Shown one piece after another: positions 50,073-58,747 of a stretch of DNA of 64,000 nucleotides. The stretch comes from Pseudomonas tructae (lineage in GTDB: Bacteria > Pseudomonadota > Gammaproteobacteria > Pseudomonadales > Pseudomonadaceae), in NCBI RefSeq assembly GCF_004214895.1, contig NZ_CP035952.1, positions 1,178,001 through 1,242,000 on the forward strand, read 5' to 3'. Numbering within the stretch: the stretch's first letter is position 1; every line of letters starts with the position of its first letter. Position numbers and translations under genes: made by a program. The notes below the pieces were generated by a model. That model did not search any database. It was not told where the DNA came from and was given only the letters and a program-made list of their open reading frames with translations.

Positions 50073-50221
50073 TTTGCCTGTCCTGATCGGCTCGGGTTTG
50101 TCGCTTTTTGTTGTAGTCTTTTTTCCGCAAAGCGAAGCAATCATCTTCAAATGTGCGGGTTAACCCGCTAGTCTGCCCTGATCCGTACTGCCGACGATTC
50201 TCTAACTAAAACGAGCCGGCC

Positions 50222-52942
50222 ATGACTGATCTGTCCCGTACGCAAGGGTTCGCCAGCCAGGCCATGAGCATCCTGGAGGGCCGCTTCTTTCGCCCGCCAT
50301 TGCCCGAAGGCCATGTGCCACGGGGGCGGTTGTGCCAGCGTTTGCACGCGGGGCTCGGTGGCCGCCTGTTGCTGGTCAACGCACCGGCGGGGTTCGGCAA
50401 GAGTTCGTTGGCGGTGGAGTTCTGCCAGGGCTTGCCCAACCACTGGAGCAGCCTTTGGCTGGGGCTGAGCCGGCGCGACAACGACCCCGGGCGTTTCCTT
50501 GAACGGCTGCTTGAAGGCTTGCAGCAGTATTGCCCGGCGCTTGGCGGCCAGGCTCTGGGCTTGCTGAAAATGCGCCAACGGCATCAGCCCTTCGCCTTCG
50601 AAGAATGGCTTGACGGTCTGCTCGACGAGCTGGCCCGCCACCTGCAACCGCATAATCCCTTGCTGCTGGTGCTCGATGACTACCACCTGGCCCAAGGCCC
50701 GGTACTCGATCGTTGCCTGCAGTTCTTCCTCAATCATCTGCCGCCGGGCCTGGTGCTGCTGGTCACCAGCCGTCAACGGCCGGACTGGCACCTGGCGCGT
50801 TTACGCCTGTCACACCAGTTGCTCGAACTCAGTGAGCAGGATCTGCGCCTGACTACGGATGAATCCCTGGCCGTGCTTGGCCGACAACCCACGGTGTTGC
50901 GCGGCCAGGCGCTGGACAACCTGATCCAGCGCAGTGATGGCTGGGTCGCCGGTTTGCGATTCTGGTTGCTGGCGGCCCATGAAGCGGGCGTCGACAGCGC
51001 CTTGCCCCAGGCCCTGCACGGCGGCGAGGGGCTGATTCGCGATTACCTGCTCGAAGAGGTGATCGAGATGCTGCCGGCTGAAGTGCAGGGCTTTCTTTAC
51101 GACACGGCCTGCCAGGAGCGTTTTTGCGCCGAGCTCTGCGATGCCTTGCGCGAAAGCCATGACGGCGCCGAGATCCTGCGCTACCTGCAGGCCCATCAGG
51201 TATTCCTGGTGCCGCTGGACGAACACGGACGCTGGTTCCGCTACCACCATCTGTTCTCCGACCTGCTGCGCACGCGCCAGGCCAGCTTGCCGCTGTCGAG
51301 CCTGCATCTGCGCGCCTGTCGCTGGTTCCACGGCCAGGGCCTGCTCGATGAAGCGGTCGAGCAGGCCTTGCGCGCCGGGCACCTGGATGTGGCGGCCAAC
51401 CTGGTGCAGAACCTTTCCGAAGAGCAGCTGTTGGCCGAGCAGAACGTCGGTATGTTGTTGCGCTGGAAGATGGACCTGCCCGACAGCCTGTTGATCAGTA
51501 CGCCACGGCTGATCGTGCTGTACAGCTGGGCGTTGGGCCTGGCCGGGCAACTGGATGCCGCCGAAGACCTCGCCAGCCATTTGAGCCGCTTCCTGCCGGC
51601 GCCTTCGGCGACCGCGCAAAAATCCATGCTGGCCCAGTGGCTGGCCTTGAGCGGCGTGATCGCCCGCAGCCGCGGTGATCGCCAGCGAACCGTTGCATAC
51701 TGTTCCCAAGCCCTTCACAGCCTGCCGTTCAAACGCTACGGACAGCGCCTGGTGTGCCTGTCGACCTTGTCCAACCTGGCCATTGCCGATGCCGATTTCT
51801 GGCGTGCCCGTGGCTGGAACCGCGAGGCCCTGGAGCTGGCACAGCGGGTAGGCAATCCGCTGTTCGAGGCCCTGGCCCATTACGACCGGGCACGGGTGCT
51901 GCATGCCCGTGGCGAGGTGCTGCGCGCCCTGGATGAAGTGCGCCAGGGGCTGCAGCGCTTGCAGGGTTTGTCGGCGCAACGGCTGTATGCGGCGCGGGCG
52001 CGGCTGACCTTGTACGAAGGCTTCCTGCTGGTGGCGCGCCTGCAACCGGAGGCCGGGCGCAGCCGCCTGCGTGCCGGGTTGATCGAGGCGCGTGCCTGCC
52101 GCGATATCAGCGTACTGATCGGCCATTGCGTGATCGCGTCGCTGGAGGGGCGCGAGGGGCGCTTCGCCGAGGCTTTCGCGGAACTGGCCGAAGCCGAGCG
52201 GCTGATGCATATCTGGGACGTGCCGCCGATTTTCTATCTGGCGATGATCACCCTGGTCAAATGCGAACTGTGGCTGGCGCAGGGCCGAATTGACCTGGCC
52301 GAATCCTGGCTGTTGCGCCTGGGCCAGACCTACGGCGGCGAACAGGCGGCCGCGGCGCCTGAGTTCCATCCGCTGCTGCCCCTGCATATCGAACTGCAGC
52401 AAGCCTTGCTGGAGCGTACTCAGGGCCGACTGGAGCAGGCCGGGCGGCGCTTGCAGGCATTGTACGAACGTGGTCAGGACAACGGTGGGCAGATGCTTTG
52501 TGTCACCGCGCTGTGCCAGTGGATAAGTTTGCTATTGGCCAGCAATCACCAAGACCAGGCCCGCAATTTGTTGGTGCTGGCCCTGGAGTCGGCCCGCGGT
52601 GGCGCGCTGCAACCTTTCCAGCGCCTGCTGCACGACCACCCGCAGTGGCTGCGCGAGCAACTGTGCCTGCAGCCCCAGGGCCCGGCACAAAGTAGCCTGA
52701 TGGGCCTGCTTCCGCTGCTTGAAGCGGAACCACCCGCTGGCGGTGGCGAGGCCTTGAGCGCCCGAGAAAAGGCGGTGCTCGAGCTGATTGCCCAAGGTTG
52801 TTCGAACCAGGAAATCAGCGAGCGGTTGTTCATCTCGTTGCACACGGTGAAAACCCACGCCAGCCATATCAACAGCAAGCTGGGCGTCGAGCGCCGCACC
52901 CAGGCAGTGGCCCGGGCTCAAGCCTTGGGGCTGCTGAGCTAA
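50222..52942 (+). CDS. MalT-like large LuxR-family ATP-dependent regulator (LAL)
   Basis: 906 residues. The N-terminal STAND ATPase has Walker A APAGFGKSS (54-62) and the Walker-B-like LLVLDDYHL (~147-155). A long central region of TPR-like helical pairs spans about 380-820, and the C-terminal LuxR HTH is at about 840-900 (LSAREKAVLELIAQGCSNQEI). Such proteins bind a small-molecule inducer and activate nearby operons. The location after the fatty-acid/DUF1302/DUF1329 genes suggests these are targets and the inducer is lipid-related; inference. Confidence 0.93.
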   Translation: MTDLSRTQGFASQAMSILEGRFFRPPLPEGHVPRGRLCQRLHAGLGGRLLLVNAPAGFGKSSLAVEFCQGLPNHWSSLWLGLSRRDNDPGRFLERLLEGLQQYCPALGGQALGLLKMRQRHQPFAFEEWLDGLLDELARHLQPHNPLLLVLDDYHLAQGPVLDRCLQFFLNHLPPGLVLLVTSRQRPDWHLARLRLSHQLLELSEQDLRLTTDESLAVLGRQPTVLRGQALDNLIQRSDGWVAGLRFWLLAAHEAGVDSALPQALHGGEGLIRDYLLEEVIEMLPAEVQGFLYDTACQERFCAELCDALRESHDGAEILRYLQAHQVFLVPLDEHGRWFRYHHLFSDLLRTRQASLPLSSLHLRACRWFHGQGLLDEAVEQALRAGHLDVAANLVQNLSEEQLLAEQNVGMLLRWKMDLPDSLLISTPRLIVLYSWALGLAGQLDAAEDLASHLSRFLPAPSATAQKSMLAQWLALSGVIARSRGDRQRTVAYCSQALHSLPFKRYGQRLVCLSTLSNLAIADADFWRARGWNREALELAQRVGNPLFEALAHYDRARVLHARGEVLRALDEVRQGLQRLQGLSAQRLYAARARLTLYEGFLLVARLQPEAGRSRLRAGLIEARACRDISVLIGHCVIASLEGREGRFAEAFAELAEAERLMHIWDVPPIFYLAMITLVKCELWLAQGRIDLAESWLLRLGQTYGGEQAAAAPEFHPLLPLHIELQQALLERTQGRLEQAGRRLQALYERGQDNGGQMLCVTALCQWISLLLASNHQDQARNLLVLALESARGGALQPFQRLLHDHPQWLREQLCLQPQGPAQSSLMGLLPLLEAEPPAGGGEALSAREKAVLELIAQGCSNQEISERLFISLHTVKTHASHINSKLGVERRTQAVARAQALGLLS

Positions 52943-53002
52943 GCGCCAGGCAGACTGCGGTAATCTGGTACGTACGTCCCGCTAATAGGCGCTGCGCGCG
53001 CC

Positions 53003-53030
53003 TCAAGCTATCGCTGTGTGCGGCCGATAC
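53003..53030 (+). promoter_or_regulatory. FliA (sigma-28)-type promoter of the receiver-TPR/kinase pair
   Basis: TCAAG (53003-53007) - 15 bp - GCCGATAC (53023-53030), against TCAAG-N15-GCCGATAA: -35 perfect, -10 seven of eight. It lies 112 bp upstream of the start codon, leaving a ~100-nt leader. It ties the response-regulator pair to the flagellar/chemotaxis regulon. Confidence 0.72.
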
Positions 53031-53141
53031 TCTGCGAGTGCGGCCCGATTCATCGCCGCCGTGAAGTTACCCGCGAAGCCGAGCCTGTCCGTGAAGGTGT
53101 CTCTGCGTCCTTTTTTTTATTTGCCATGACAGGTTTCGTGG

Positions 53142-54749
53142 ATGCAGGTCTACAGCCAAAAAAGCTTTCTGATTGTCGATGACTTTTCTGATTTTCGCAG
53201 CTCGGCCCGTTCGATGCTGCGCGAGCTGGGTGTCCGTGACGTCGACACCGCCGACAGTGGCGAGCAGGCCCTGCGCATGTGCGCGCAGAAGCGCTACGAC
53301 TTCATCCTGCAGGATTTTCACCTGGGCGATGGCAAGAAGAACGGCCAGCAAGTGCTCGAAGACCTGATCCTCGACAAACTGATCAGCCATGAGTGCGTCT
53401 TTCTCATGGTCACTGCCGAAAGCAGCCAGGCCATTGTCCTCAGTGCCCTGGAGCACGAGCCCGATGCCTACCTGACCAAACCGTTCAACCGCATCGGCCT
53501 GGCCCAGCGCCTGGAAAAGCTGGTGCAGCGCAAGACGTTGCTCAAGCCTATTCTCCAGGCCCTGGACCGCGGCCGCCCGGCTGAAGTGCTGGCAGCCTGC
53601 GCGGAGCTGTGCAAGAAAGACCCACGCTTCGCCCCCTTGTGCCTGCGCTATCGCGCCGATGCCCTGCGCGACCTCAATCGTTTCGATGAACTGGAGAAAT
53701 TCCTCACCACCATCATCTCCAGTCGCGCCACGCCCTGGGCCTACGCCGCCCTCGGCGGCTTGTTGTTCAAGCGTAACCAGCTGGCCCAGGCCCAGGGCGT
53801 GTACGAGCAAGCGCTCAAGGCCTTCCCGATGATGCCCGGGCTGTACGACGGCCTTGCCGAAGTACTGGTGGCCCTGGGTGAAGGCAAGCGTGCCCAGGGC
53901 GTGCTCGAAGAGGCCGTGCGTCTCTCGCCGCTGGCCGTGCGGCGGCAGATGATGCTGGGCAAGCTGGCCCTGAGCAACGACGACTATGACACCTCGTCCA
54001 AGGCCTACCGGCATGCCGTCAGCCAGGGCCAGAGCTCGCGCTACAAAGACCCGGAGAGCAACCTGGGGCTGGTGCAGGCCTTGATGAACAAGAACGCTGG
54101 CAACGGTCTGGATGCGCGAACCCGGGTCGAGATCAACACCGTGCTCAGCGAAGTGGCCAAAGAGAACGTCGAGGACCAGGGCCTGCAGGTGCGTGCGCGG
54201 TTGATGAAAGCCGCCAGCCTGCAGCAGGCCGGCGACGCCGAAACCGCCGCCAAGCTGACCGAGCAGGCCATGGCCCGGCTGGAAAAAATGGACCAGTTCT
54301 TCTCGGTGGAAGCGGCGCTGGTGGTGGCCACGCAACTGCAGAAACTGGGGCAGGAATCCGCGGGTACCTCGATCCTGAAAAGCTGTGTGGAAACCTACGG
54401 TGACGACCCCAAGGTGATGCAGAGCGTGGCGCAACTGACCGATGACCCGAACGTGCTGGGGGCGGTGACCGAAGCGGTCGACCTCAACCGCCAGGGCGTG
54501 CGTAGCTATCAGGCCGGCCAGCTCAGCGAAGCCTTGGCGCAATTCCGCCGGGCCCTGACACTGCAACCGAAGAACATCAGTATTGCCCTCAACACCGCTC
54601 AGGCGCTGCTGCGCATCGGTGGCGAGACCCCACCCGCAGCGATCATGGACGAGTGCCGCGCCTGCCTGGGCAGTGTCACTGGCATCCCGAAAAGCGACAA
54701 CCGCTACGATCGTTACCGCAAACTGCACCTTCGGGCATTTGGCGCATGA
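53142..54749 (+). CDS. response regulator: CheY-like receiver fused to TPR repeats
   Basis: 535 residues. The receiver domain (5-125) is complete: acidic pair D13/D14, phospho-acceptor D58 (LQDFHLG), T91 and K113 (LTKPF). TPR-like helices fill 140-520, with clear units near 185-260 and 475-510 (QAGQLSEALAQFRRALTLQPKN). There is no DNA-binding domain, so the output is protein-protein contact. The stop overlaps the histidine kinase start (ATGA), making an obvious pair. Confidence 0.93.
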   Translation: MQVYSQKSFLIVDDFSDFRSSARSMLRELGVRDVDTADSGEQALRMCAQKRYDFILQDFHLGDGKKNGQQVLEDLILDKLISHECVFLMVTAESSQAIVLSALEHEPDAYLTKPFNRIGLAQRLEKLVQRKTLLKPILQALDRGRPAEVLAACAELCKKDPRFAPLCLRYRADALRDLNRFDELEKFLTTIISSRATPWAYAALGGLLFKRNQLAQAQGVYEQALKAFPMMPGLYDGLAEVLVALGEGKRAQGVLEEAVRLSPLAVRRQMMLGKLALSNDDYDTSSKAYRHAVSQGQSSRYKDPESNLGLVQALMNKNAGNGLDARTRVEINTVLSEVAKENVEDQGLQVRARLMKAASLQQAGDAETAAKLTEQAMARLEKMDQFFSVEAALVVATQLQKLGQESAGTSILKSCVETYGDDPKVMQSVAQLTDDPNVLGAVTEAVDLNRQGVRSYQAGQLSEALAQFRRALTLQPKNISIALNTAQALLRIGGETPPAAIMDECRACLGSVTGIPKSDNRYDRYRKLHLRAFGA

Positions 54750-55438
54750 ACCAGGACAACCAGGGGCTGGATTTTTCGACGGTGATCGCCTCCACCGTAC
54801 ACGACATGAAAAACTCCCTGGCGGCCCTGACCCAGGCTCACAGCCAGTGGCTGGCGCGCCTGCCCGAGGCCCTGCGCAGTGGCAGTGAGCAGGGGGTGAT
54901 GGAGCATGAGTTCAGCCATCTCAACGGCATGCTGGTGCAGTTGCTGGGCCTGTACAAACTGGGCGTCAACCAGTTGCCCATGTGCCCTGACTACCACGAG
55001 CTCGATGACTTTCTCGAAGCGCAACTGGCAGCCCAGCAGAACCTGCTGCAGCACCGCGATATCCTTGCCAGTTGCCGAATCGAAACCGCCAGCCCGCTGG
55101 GTTTTTTCGATCGTGAACTGGTGGGCTCGGTGGTTGCCAATATCATCAACAACGCCATTCGCTATGCCGGGCATACCTTGCTGATCAGCGTCAGCGACGA
55201 AGGTGATCAATTGGTGCTGAGCATCAACGACGACGGCCCGGGCTTCCCGGTACGCATGCTCGAGCGCCAGCAGGAGTACGTGCAGGGCATCGATGGCCAG
55301 AGCGGCAGCACTGGCCTTGGCTTGTACTTCGCGGCGCGAATTGCCGGCCTGCACGAGCGCAATGGCGTGAAAGGGCGGATCGAGATCGCCAATGGCGGTG
55401 TTCTGGGCGGGGGGCTGTTCAGGCTCTACCTGCCTTAA
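54746..55438 (+). CDS. soluble sensor histidine kinase (HWE/HisKA-type, no membrane segment)
   Basis: 230 residues. The His box is STVHDMKNSLAAL (His19). The N box is VANIINNAIRYAG, G1 is NDDGPGFP and G2 is GSTGLGLYFA, so the ATPase domain is complete. There is no TM segment, sensor domain or signal peptide; the short protein is kinase core only, so its input must come through a partner, perhaps the TPR part of the receiver protein. It is coupled to the receiver gene. Confidence 0.92.
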   Translation: MNQDNQGLDFSTVIASTVHDMKNSLAALTQAHSQWLARLPEALRSGSEQGVMEHEFSHLNGMLVQLLGLYKLGVNQLPMCPDYHELDDFLEAQLAAQQNLLQHRDILASCRIETASPLGFFDRELVGSVVANIINNAIRYAGHTLLISVSDEGDQLVLSINDDGPGFPVRMLERQQEYVQGIDGQSGSTGLGLYFAARIAGLHERNGVKGRIEIANGGVLGGGLFRLYLP

Positions 55439-55944
55439 TGGCTTCAGAGGATTTTAGGCGGCACAAGTGCGAAGGTGGGCCTGCGCGAGAAGTAATAGTG
55501 GTCTGCCCAAGAGGGCTGTTCGAGAGACACACAGGGGCAATGGCACAACTTCGTTCGTGTGCCGGTGGAGCGTCTGGACGACTACAGTTAGAGCGCTTGC
55601 ATGACATGAACGGCCCAGCGCTATGTGGTCTTGACGACAACATAGATGGCAATCTTCGGCTGCACTGCTCTTCTGTGGGTAAAACGGGACTCTCAGGATA
55701 AGCAAACGCGCATTTTCCTGCACATCAATTTGTGGAATCAGAGCTTTACGCGCCTTGTGTGCCATCTGCCAATGCTCGCTTACAGATCAAGATGGCCCAA
55801 AGCTGGCGCTTGGCCCAAGTCGAGATGCGGCGACAGTCAGGCGGCGAGCTGTCGAAAATTGATGGCGCGAGGGGATTGCTGGTTCGAGTACCGGGATTGC
55901 TCAGGGTGGCCCAACACATTGATATCATTAGAGTTGAATATTTT
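55439..55944. other. left part of accessory island, no recognised gene
   Basis: About 500 bp in which no open frame has coding character comparable to neighbours. The longest small frames (for example 86 codons at 55732-55992 plus, 103 codons at 55454-55765 minus) have no recognised product and no good ribosome site. Base composition shifts toward lower GC rightwards. It may hold gene remnants from past insertions. Confidence 0.5.
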
Positions 55945-55971
55945 GCCGTAAAAAAATTACGGCAGTTTTTT
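55945..55971 (+). terminator. intrinsic terminator upstream of the ATPase gene
   Basis: GCCGTAA-N5-TTACGGC (55945-55963), a perfect 7-bp stem, followed by AG and six T (55966-55971). It would stop plus-strand transcription coming from the kinase side, insulating the island, or act as an attenuator on a leader transcript. Confidence 0.8.
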
Positions 55972-55982
55972 CGGCCCTGCGA

Positions 55983-55988
55983 TATGAT
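55983..55988 (+). promoter_or_regulatory. -10-like hexamer of the ATPase-Toprim cassette
   Basis: TATGAT 35 bp upstream of the ATPase start, just after the terminator. No good -35 is seen 16-18 bp upstream (it would overlap the terminator stem or T-run), so the promoter may be weak or activated. Confidence 0.4.
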
Positions 55989-56022
55989 CTAGTCTGTTTC
56001 TGCACGTTCGGAAGGTCTAATT

Positions 56023-57171
56023 ATGTTGAGTAAATTCGAAGTTAAAGGATTTAAAGGGTTCAGAGATACATTTATTTTTGATTTGAAGCAGAAGAATGAA
56101 TATAAGTTCAATACTGAGGCGGTTAATAATGGAATTATTAGAAACAGTATTGTATATGGGCGTAATGGTTGTGGTAAGACAAATTTAAGTTATGCTTTGT
56201 TTGATATTGTCAATAACATTGGGGATAAAGCAAGTCGTCGAAAATTTTACGCGAGAAATTATTTGAACGCTGGTAGCGTCGAGCGCAAGGCTGTATTTAG
56301 TTATACCTTCAAGTTCGATGATGATGAGCTTGTCTATAATTACGAGAAGGAGTCTTCTGCAAAGATTCTCAAAGAGACGGTGATGATTAATGGCCGCACA
56401 TGTATAGTTGCTGATCGAAGTGGGGCGGTAAATATAGTTGTTGACTTGCCGGGTGCTGATACCTTGAATAAGGATATTGATGATCTTTTTGATATATCAG
56501 GGGCGGCGGTTTCAATTGTTTCTTATATTCGTTCAAATACGCTGTTGCCAGATGTTGGTGAGTCGGCGGTGTTTAATAAATTTGTAAAATTTGTTCATGG
56601 TATGTTGTTGGTGCGCTCTCTCGAAAGCAACTCGTTTGTCGGGTTGAATGAGTCCGAGAAAAACGTATGTGAAGATATTGTGGAGAACGGCGGTATTGAG
56701 GATTTTGAGATTTTCCTCAACAAGAATGGGATTAAGTGTAAGTTGGTAGAGATATCCGATAACGATGGAAAGGATATTGCATTCGATTTTGATGGGAGTT
56801 TGATTCCGTTTGCCGAGATTGCTTCCACCGGAACCCGGACTCTATGCCTATTCTATTTTTGGTTAATGCGTATTCGAGAGGTCGGGCGAATCAGCTTGGT
56901 ATGCATTGACGAATTCGATGCCTTCTATCATCACGAATTATCGCTGTCCGTAGTCGAAGTACTCAAGCACTCGGGCATTCAGGTGATCCTGACAACTCAT
57001 AATACCGCCATTATGAGTAACGACCTGCTGAGGGCCGATTGTTATTTTATCATGGACGAAACTCGGATTGTTTCCCTTGCGGACACAACGGACAAGGAGA
57101 TCAGGCAGGCCCATAATCTTGAAAAAATATACAAGGCAGGAGGTTTTAGTCTGGAGAGAATCAGCGGATGA
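56023..57171 (+). CDS. ABC/AAA15-type ATPase of a putative defence cassette
   Basis: 382 residues. Walker A is GRNGCGKT (46-53). A signature-like STGTR lies at 268-272, Walker B is SLVCIDEFD (291-299, catalytic E297) and the switch His is in TTH (324-326). The start KFEVKGFKGFRD is the usual AAA15/SMC-like head; the ending LRADCYFIMDETRIVSLAD, then AHNLEKIYKAGGF, is what I know from RloA-type ATPases. No coiled-coil of SMC length is present. Codon use is AT-rich (ATA, AAT, TTA frequent), unlike neighbours, indicating transfer. It overlaps the next gene by 4 bp. Confidence 0.85.
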   Translation: MLSKFEVKGFKGFRDTFIFDLKQKNEYKFNTEAVNNGIIRNSIVYGRNGCGKTNLSYALFDIVNNIGDKASRRKFYARNYLNAGSVERKAVFSYTFKFDDDELVYNYEKESSAKILKETVMINGRTCIVADRSGAVNIVVDLPGADTLNKDIDDLFDISGAAVSIVSYIRSNTLLPDVGESAVFNKFVKFVHGMLLVRSLESNSFVGLNESEKNVCEDIVENGGIEDFEIFLNKNGIKCKLVEISDNDGKDIAFDFDGSLIPFAEIASTGTRTLCLFYFWLMRIREVGRISLVCIDEFDAFYHHELSLSVVEVLKHSGIQVILTTHNTAIMSNDLLRADCYFIMDETRIVSLADTTDKEIRQAHNLEKIYKAGGFSLERISG

Positions 57172-57971
57172 GTAAGTCGCAGCATATTCTTTTCGTATTC
57201 GAAGGCGAGCGTGCTGAAAAACTAATTAGTCGCAAGTTTATTGAGTATTATTTCTCCGATGCCCTTGGGAGTGTTGTAACAACGGCATTTTGCGGAGAGA
57301 TTTATCAGTTGCTGGAGAAAATGAAAGATGATGACTTTGGGCTTGGTAGCATTGATTTGTTTCCGTTGTTGCAGGAGATACCCCAGAATCAGTTGCTAAA
57401 GTCGTATCGGAGAGATCAGTTCTCTGAAATATATTTGTTTTTTGATTATGATCCTCATGCTAGCAAAGCCTGCGATGTAAAAATACAAGAGCTGTTGGGG
57501 TTTTTTACGCAAGAAACCGATCATGGTAAACTGTTCATCAGTTATCCTATGGTTGAAGCGGTTCGTTGCCTACATGAGGACTGTGGGGTCGATTGTTTCT
57601 CCACCTTGGCGGTACCCTTGGCCTATGGTAATGCGTTCAAGGATTTTTCTTCCAAATATGCTTCGAATACGTTCAGGCAGGTCAATGTGTGGTCGCGCCA
57701 GTACTGGGACGAAATCGTACTTCGGCACTGCGAGAAAGCTAATCTGATCGTAAATGGACAGTCGGAGCTTCCAGAGACGCCCATCGAGTCGCATGAAATA
57801 TTTGAAGGGCAGCTGCGTTTCATTAATGAAAGCGGGCTCGTATATGTGCTCAGCTCTTTCCCATTGATGCTTGCCAGCTATTACGGTATGCCCAAGGTAC
57901 GAAGCTTTTTGCGAGGCTCGCTTAGCGGTAACAACTGCCCACATCGTCAACTGCTGGAGGCTTTGCCTTGA
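57168..57971 (+). CDS. Toprim-like partner protein of the ATPase (unassigned family)
   Basis: 267 residues. I see ILFVFEGE near the start (E12) and IYLFFDYDPHASK near 89-100 (D93-x-D95), which fit a Toprim nuclease-type Glu plus DxD, followed by YPMVEAVRCL at 126-135. I could not place it in RloB, DUF4435 (AriB) or OLD families by eye, though the gene arrangement is the same. ATPase plus Toprim pairs of this type are usually anti-phage modules. Translation is coupled to the ATPase (ATGA). Low GC as for the partner. Confidence 0.7.
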   Translation: MSKSQHILFVFEGERAEKLISRKFIEYYFSDALGSVVTTAFCGEIYQLLEKMKDDDFGLGSIDLFPLLQEIPQNQLLKSYRRDQFSEIYLFFDYDPHASKACDVKIQELLGFFTQETDHGKLFISYPMVEAVRCLHEDCGVDCFSTLAVPLAYGNAFKDFSSKYASNTFRQVNVWSRQYWDEIVLRHCEKANLIVNGQSELPETPIESHEIFEGQLRFINESGLVYVLSSFPLMLASYYGMPKVRSFLRGSLSGNNCPHRQLLEALP

Positions 57972-58013
57972 CGGAGAGGCTGTGCCCTGTCATTCATTCC
58001 CACGAGGTTTCCC

Positions 58014-58652
58014 ATGGCCACCAATCTCCTGATCCGCGAAACCTTCCCCGTCGGCCCGTTGCAGTGCAATTGCACCATCATTGGCGATCCGATCAGCAAA
58101 AAGGCCATCGTCGTCGATCCGGGCGGCAACCCCGAGCAGATTCTTGCCCGCCTCGATGCCCATGGCTTGAAGGTGGTGAGTATCATCCATACCCACGCGC
58201 ACCTGGACCATTTCCTCGCTTCCGGGCAGTTGAAGGAGAAGACCGGCGCCACCTTGCACCTGCACAAGGACGACCAGTTTCTCTGGGATAACCTGGAAAT
58301 GCAGTGCCAGATGTTCGGCGTGCCCTACACGCCGGTACCGGCGCCGGACCGCTGGTTGGCCGACGATGAAGAGCTGGCCTGCGGCTGCGGGGTGGCCTTG
58401 CACACCCCGGGGCATACGCCGGGTTCGATGAGCTTCTGGTTCGCTGACGCCAAGCTGCTGATTGCAGGCGATACGCTTTTTCGTCGTGGGATTGGTCGCA
58501 CCGATTTGTGGGGTGGCGATCAGGCGACTATCGTTCGTTCCATCAAGCAGCGCCTGTACAGCCTGGATGAAGAGGCCACGGTGGTGACCGGGCATGGTCC
58601 GGACACGCGCCTGGGCGATGAAATGCGCCAGAACCCGTTTGTGCGGGCCTGA
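58014..58652 (+). CDS. MBL-fold hydrolase, glyoxalase II-like (GloC/YcbL type)
   Basis: 212 residues. The metal site has HTHAHLDH (His/Asp cluster) and the second-half motif LHTPGHTPGSMSFW; GDTLFRRGIGRTDL and the late VTGHGPDTRLGDE complete the pattern. Type-II glyoxalase activity (hydrolysis of S-lactoylglutathione) is probable. It begins 42 bp after the island's last gene and marks the return to core genome. The ATG at 58014 has GAGG-like sequence 10 bases upstream. Confidence 0.9.
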   Translation: MATNLLIRETFPVGPLQCNCTIIGDPISKKAIVVDPGGNPEQILARLDAHGLKVVSIIHTHAHLDHFLASGQLKEKTGATLHLHKDDQFLWDNLEMQCQMFGVPYTPVPAPDRWLADDEELACGCGVALHTPGHTPGSMSFWFADAKLLIAGDTLFRRGIGRTDLWGGDQATIVRSIKQRLYSLDEEATVVTGHGPDTRLGDEMRQNPFVRA

Positions 58653-58747
58653 ACGTTCAGGGAATTTTTTTGCTTTGCTGCAATCCAAGGCTGGCATAGA
58701 TCCGAATCAGATCCGCTGCACTTTCGAATTACAGTAGGAGCTTGTCC

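Noticed and set aside
50810..52402. 530-codon minus-strand open frame, Gln-rich
   Set aside because: Shadow of the MalT-like regulator; Gln/Gly-rich composition reflects the reverse complement of Leu/Ala-rich coding sequence.
53067..54728. 553-codon minus-strand open frame
   Set aside because: Antisense to the receiver-TPR gene, whose REC motifs are all intact.
55732..55992. 86-codon plus-strand frame left of the ATPase
   Set aside because: It runs through the intrinsic terminator and has no ribosome site or family likeness.
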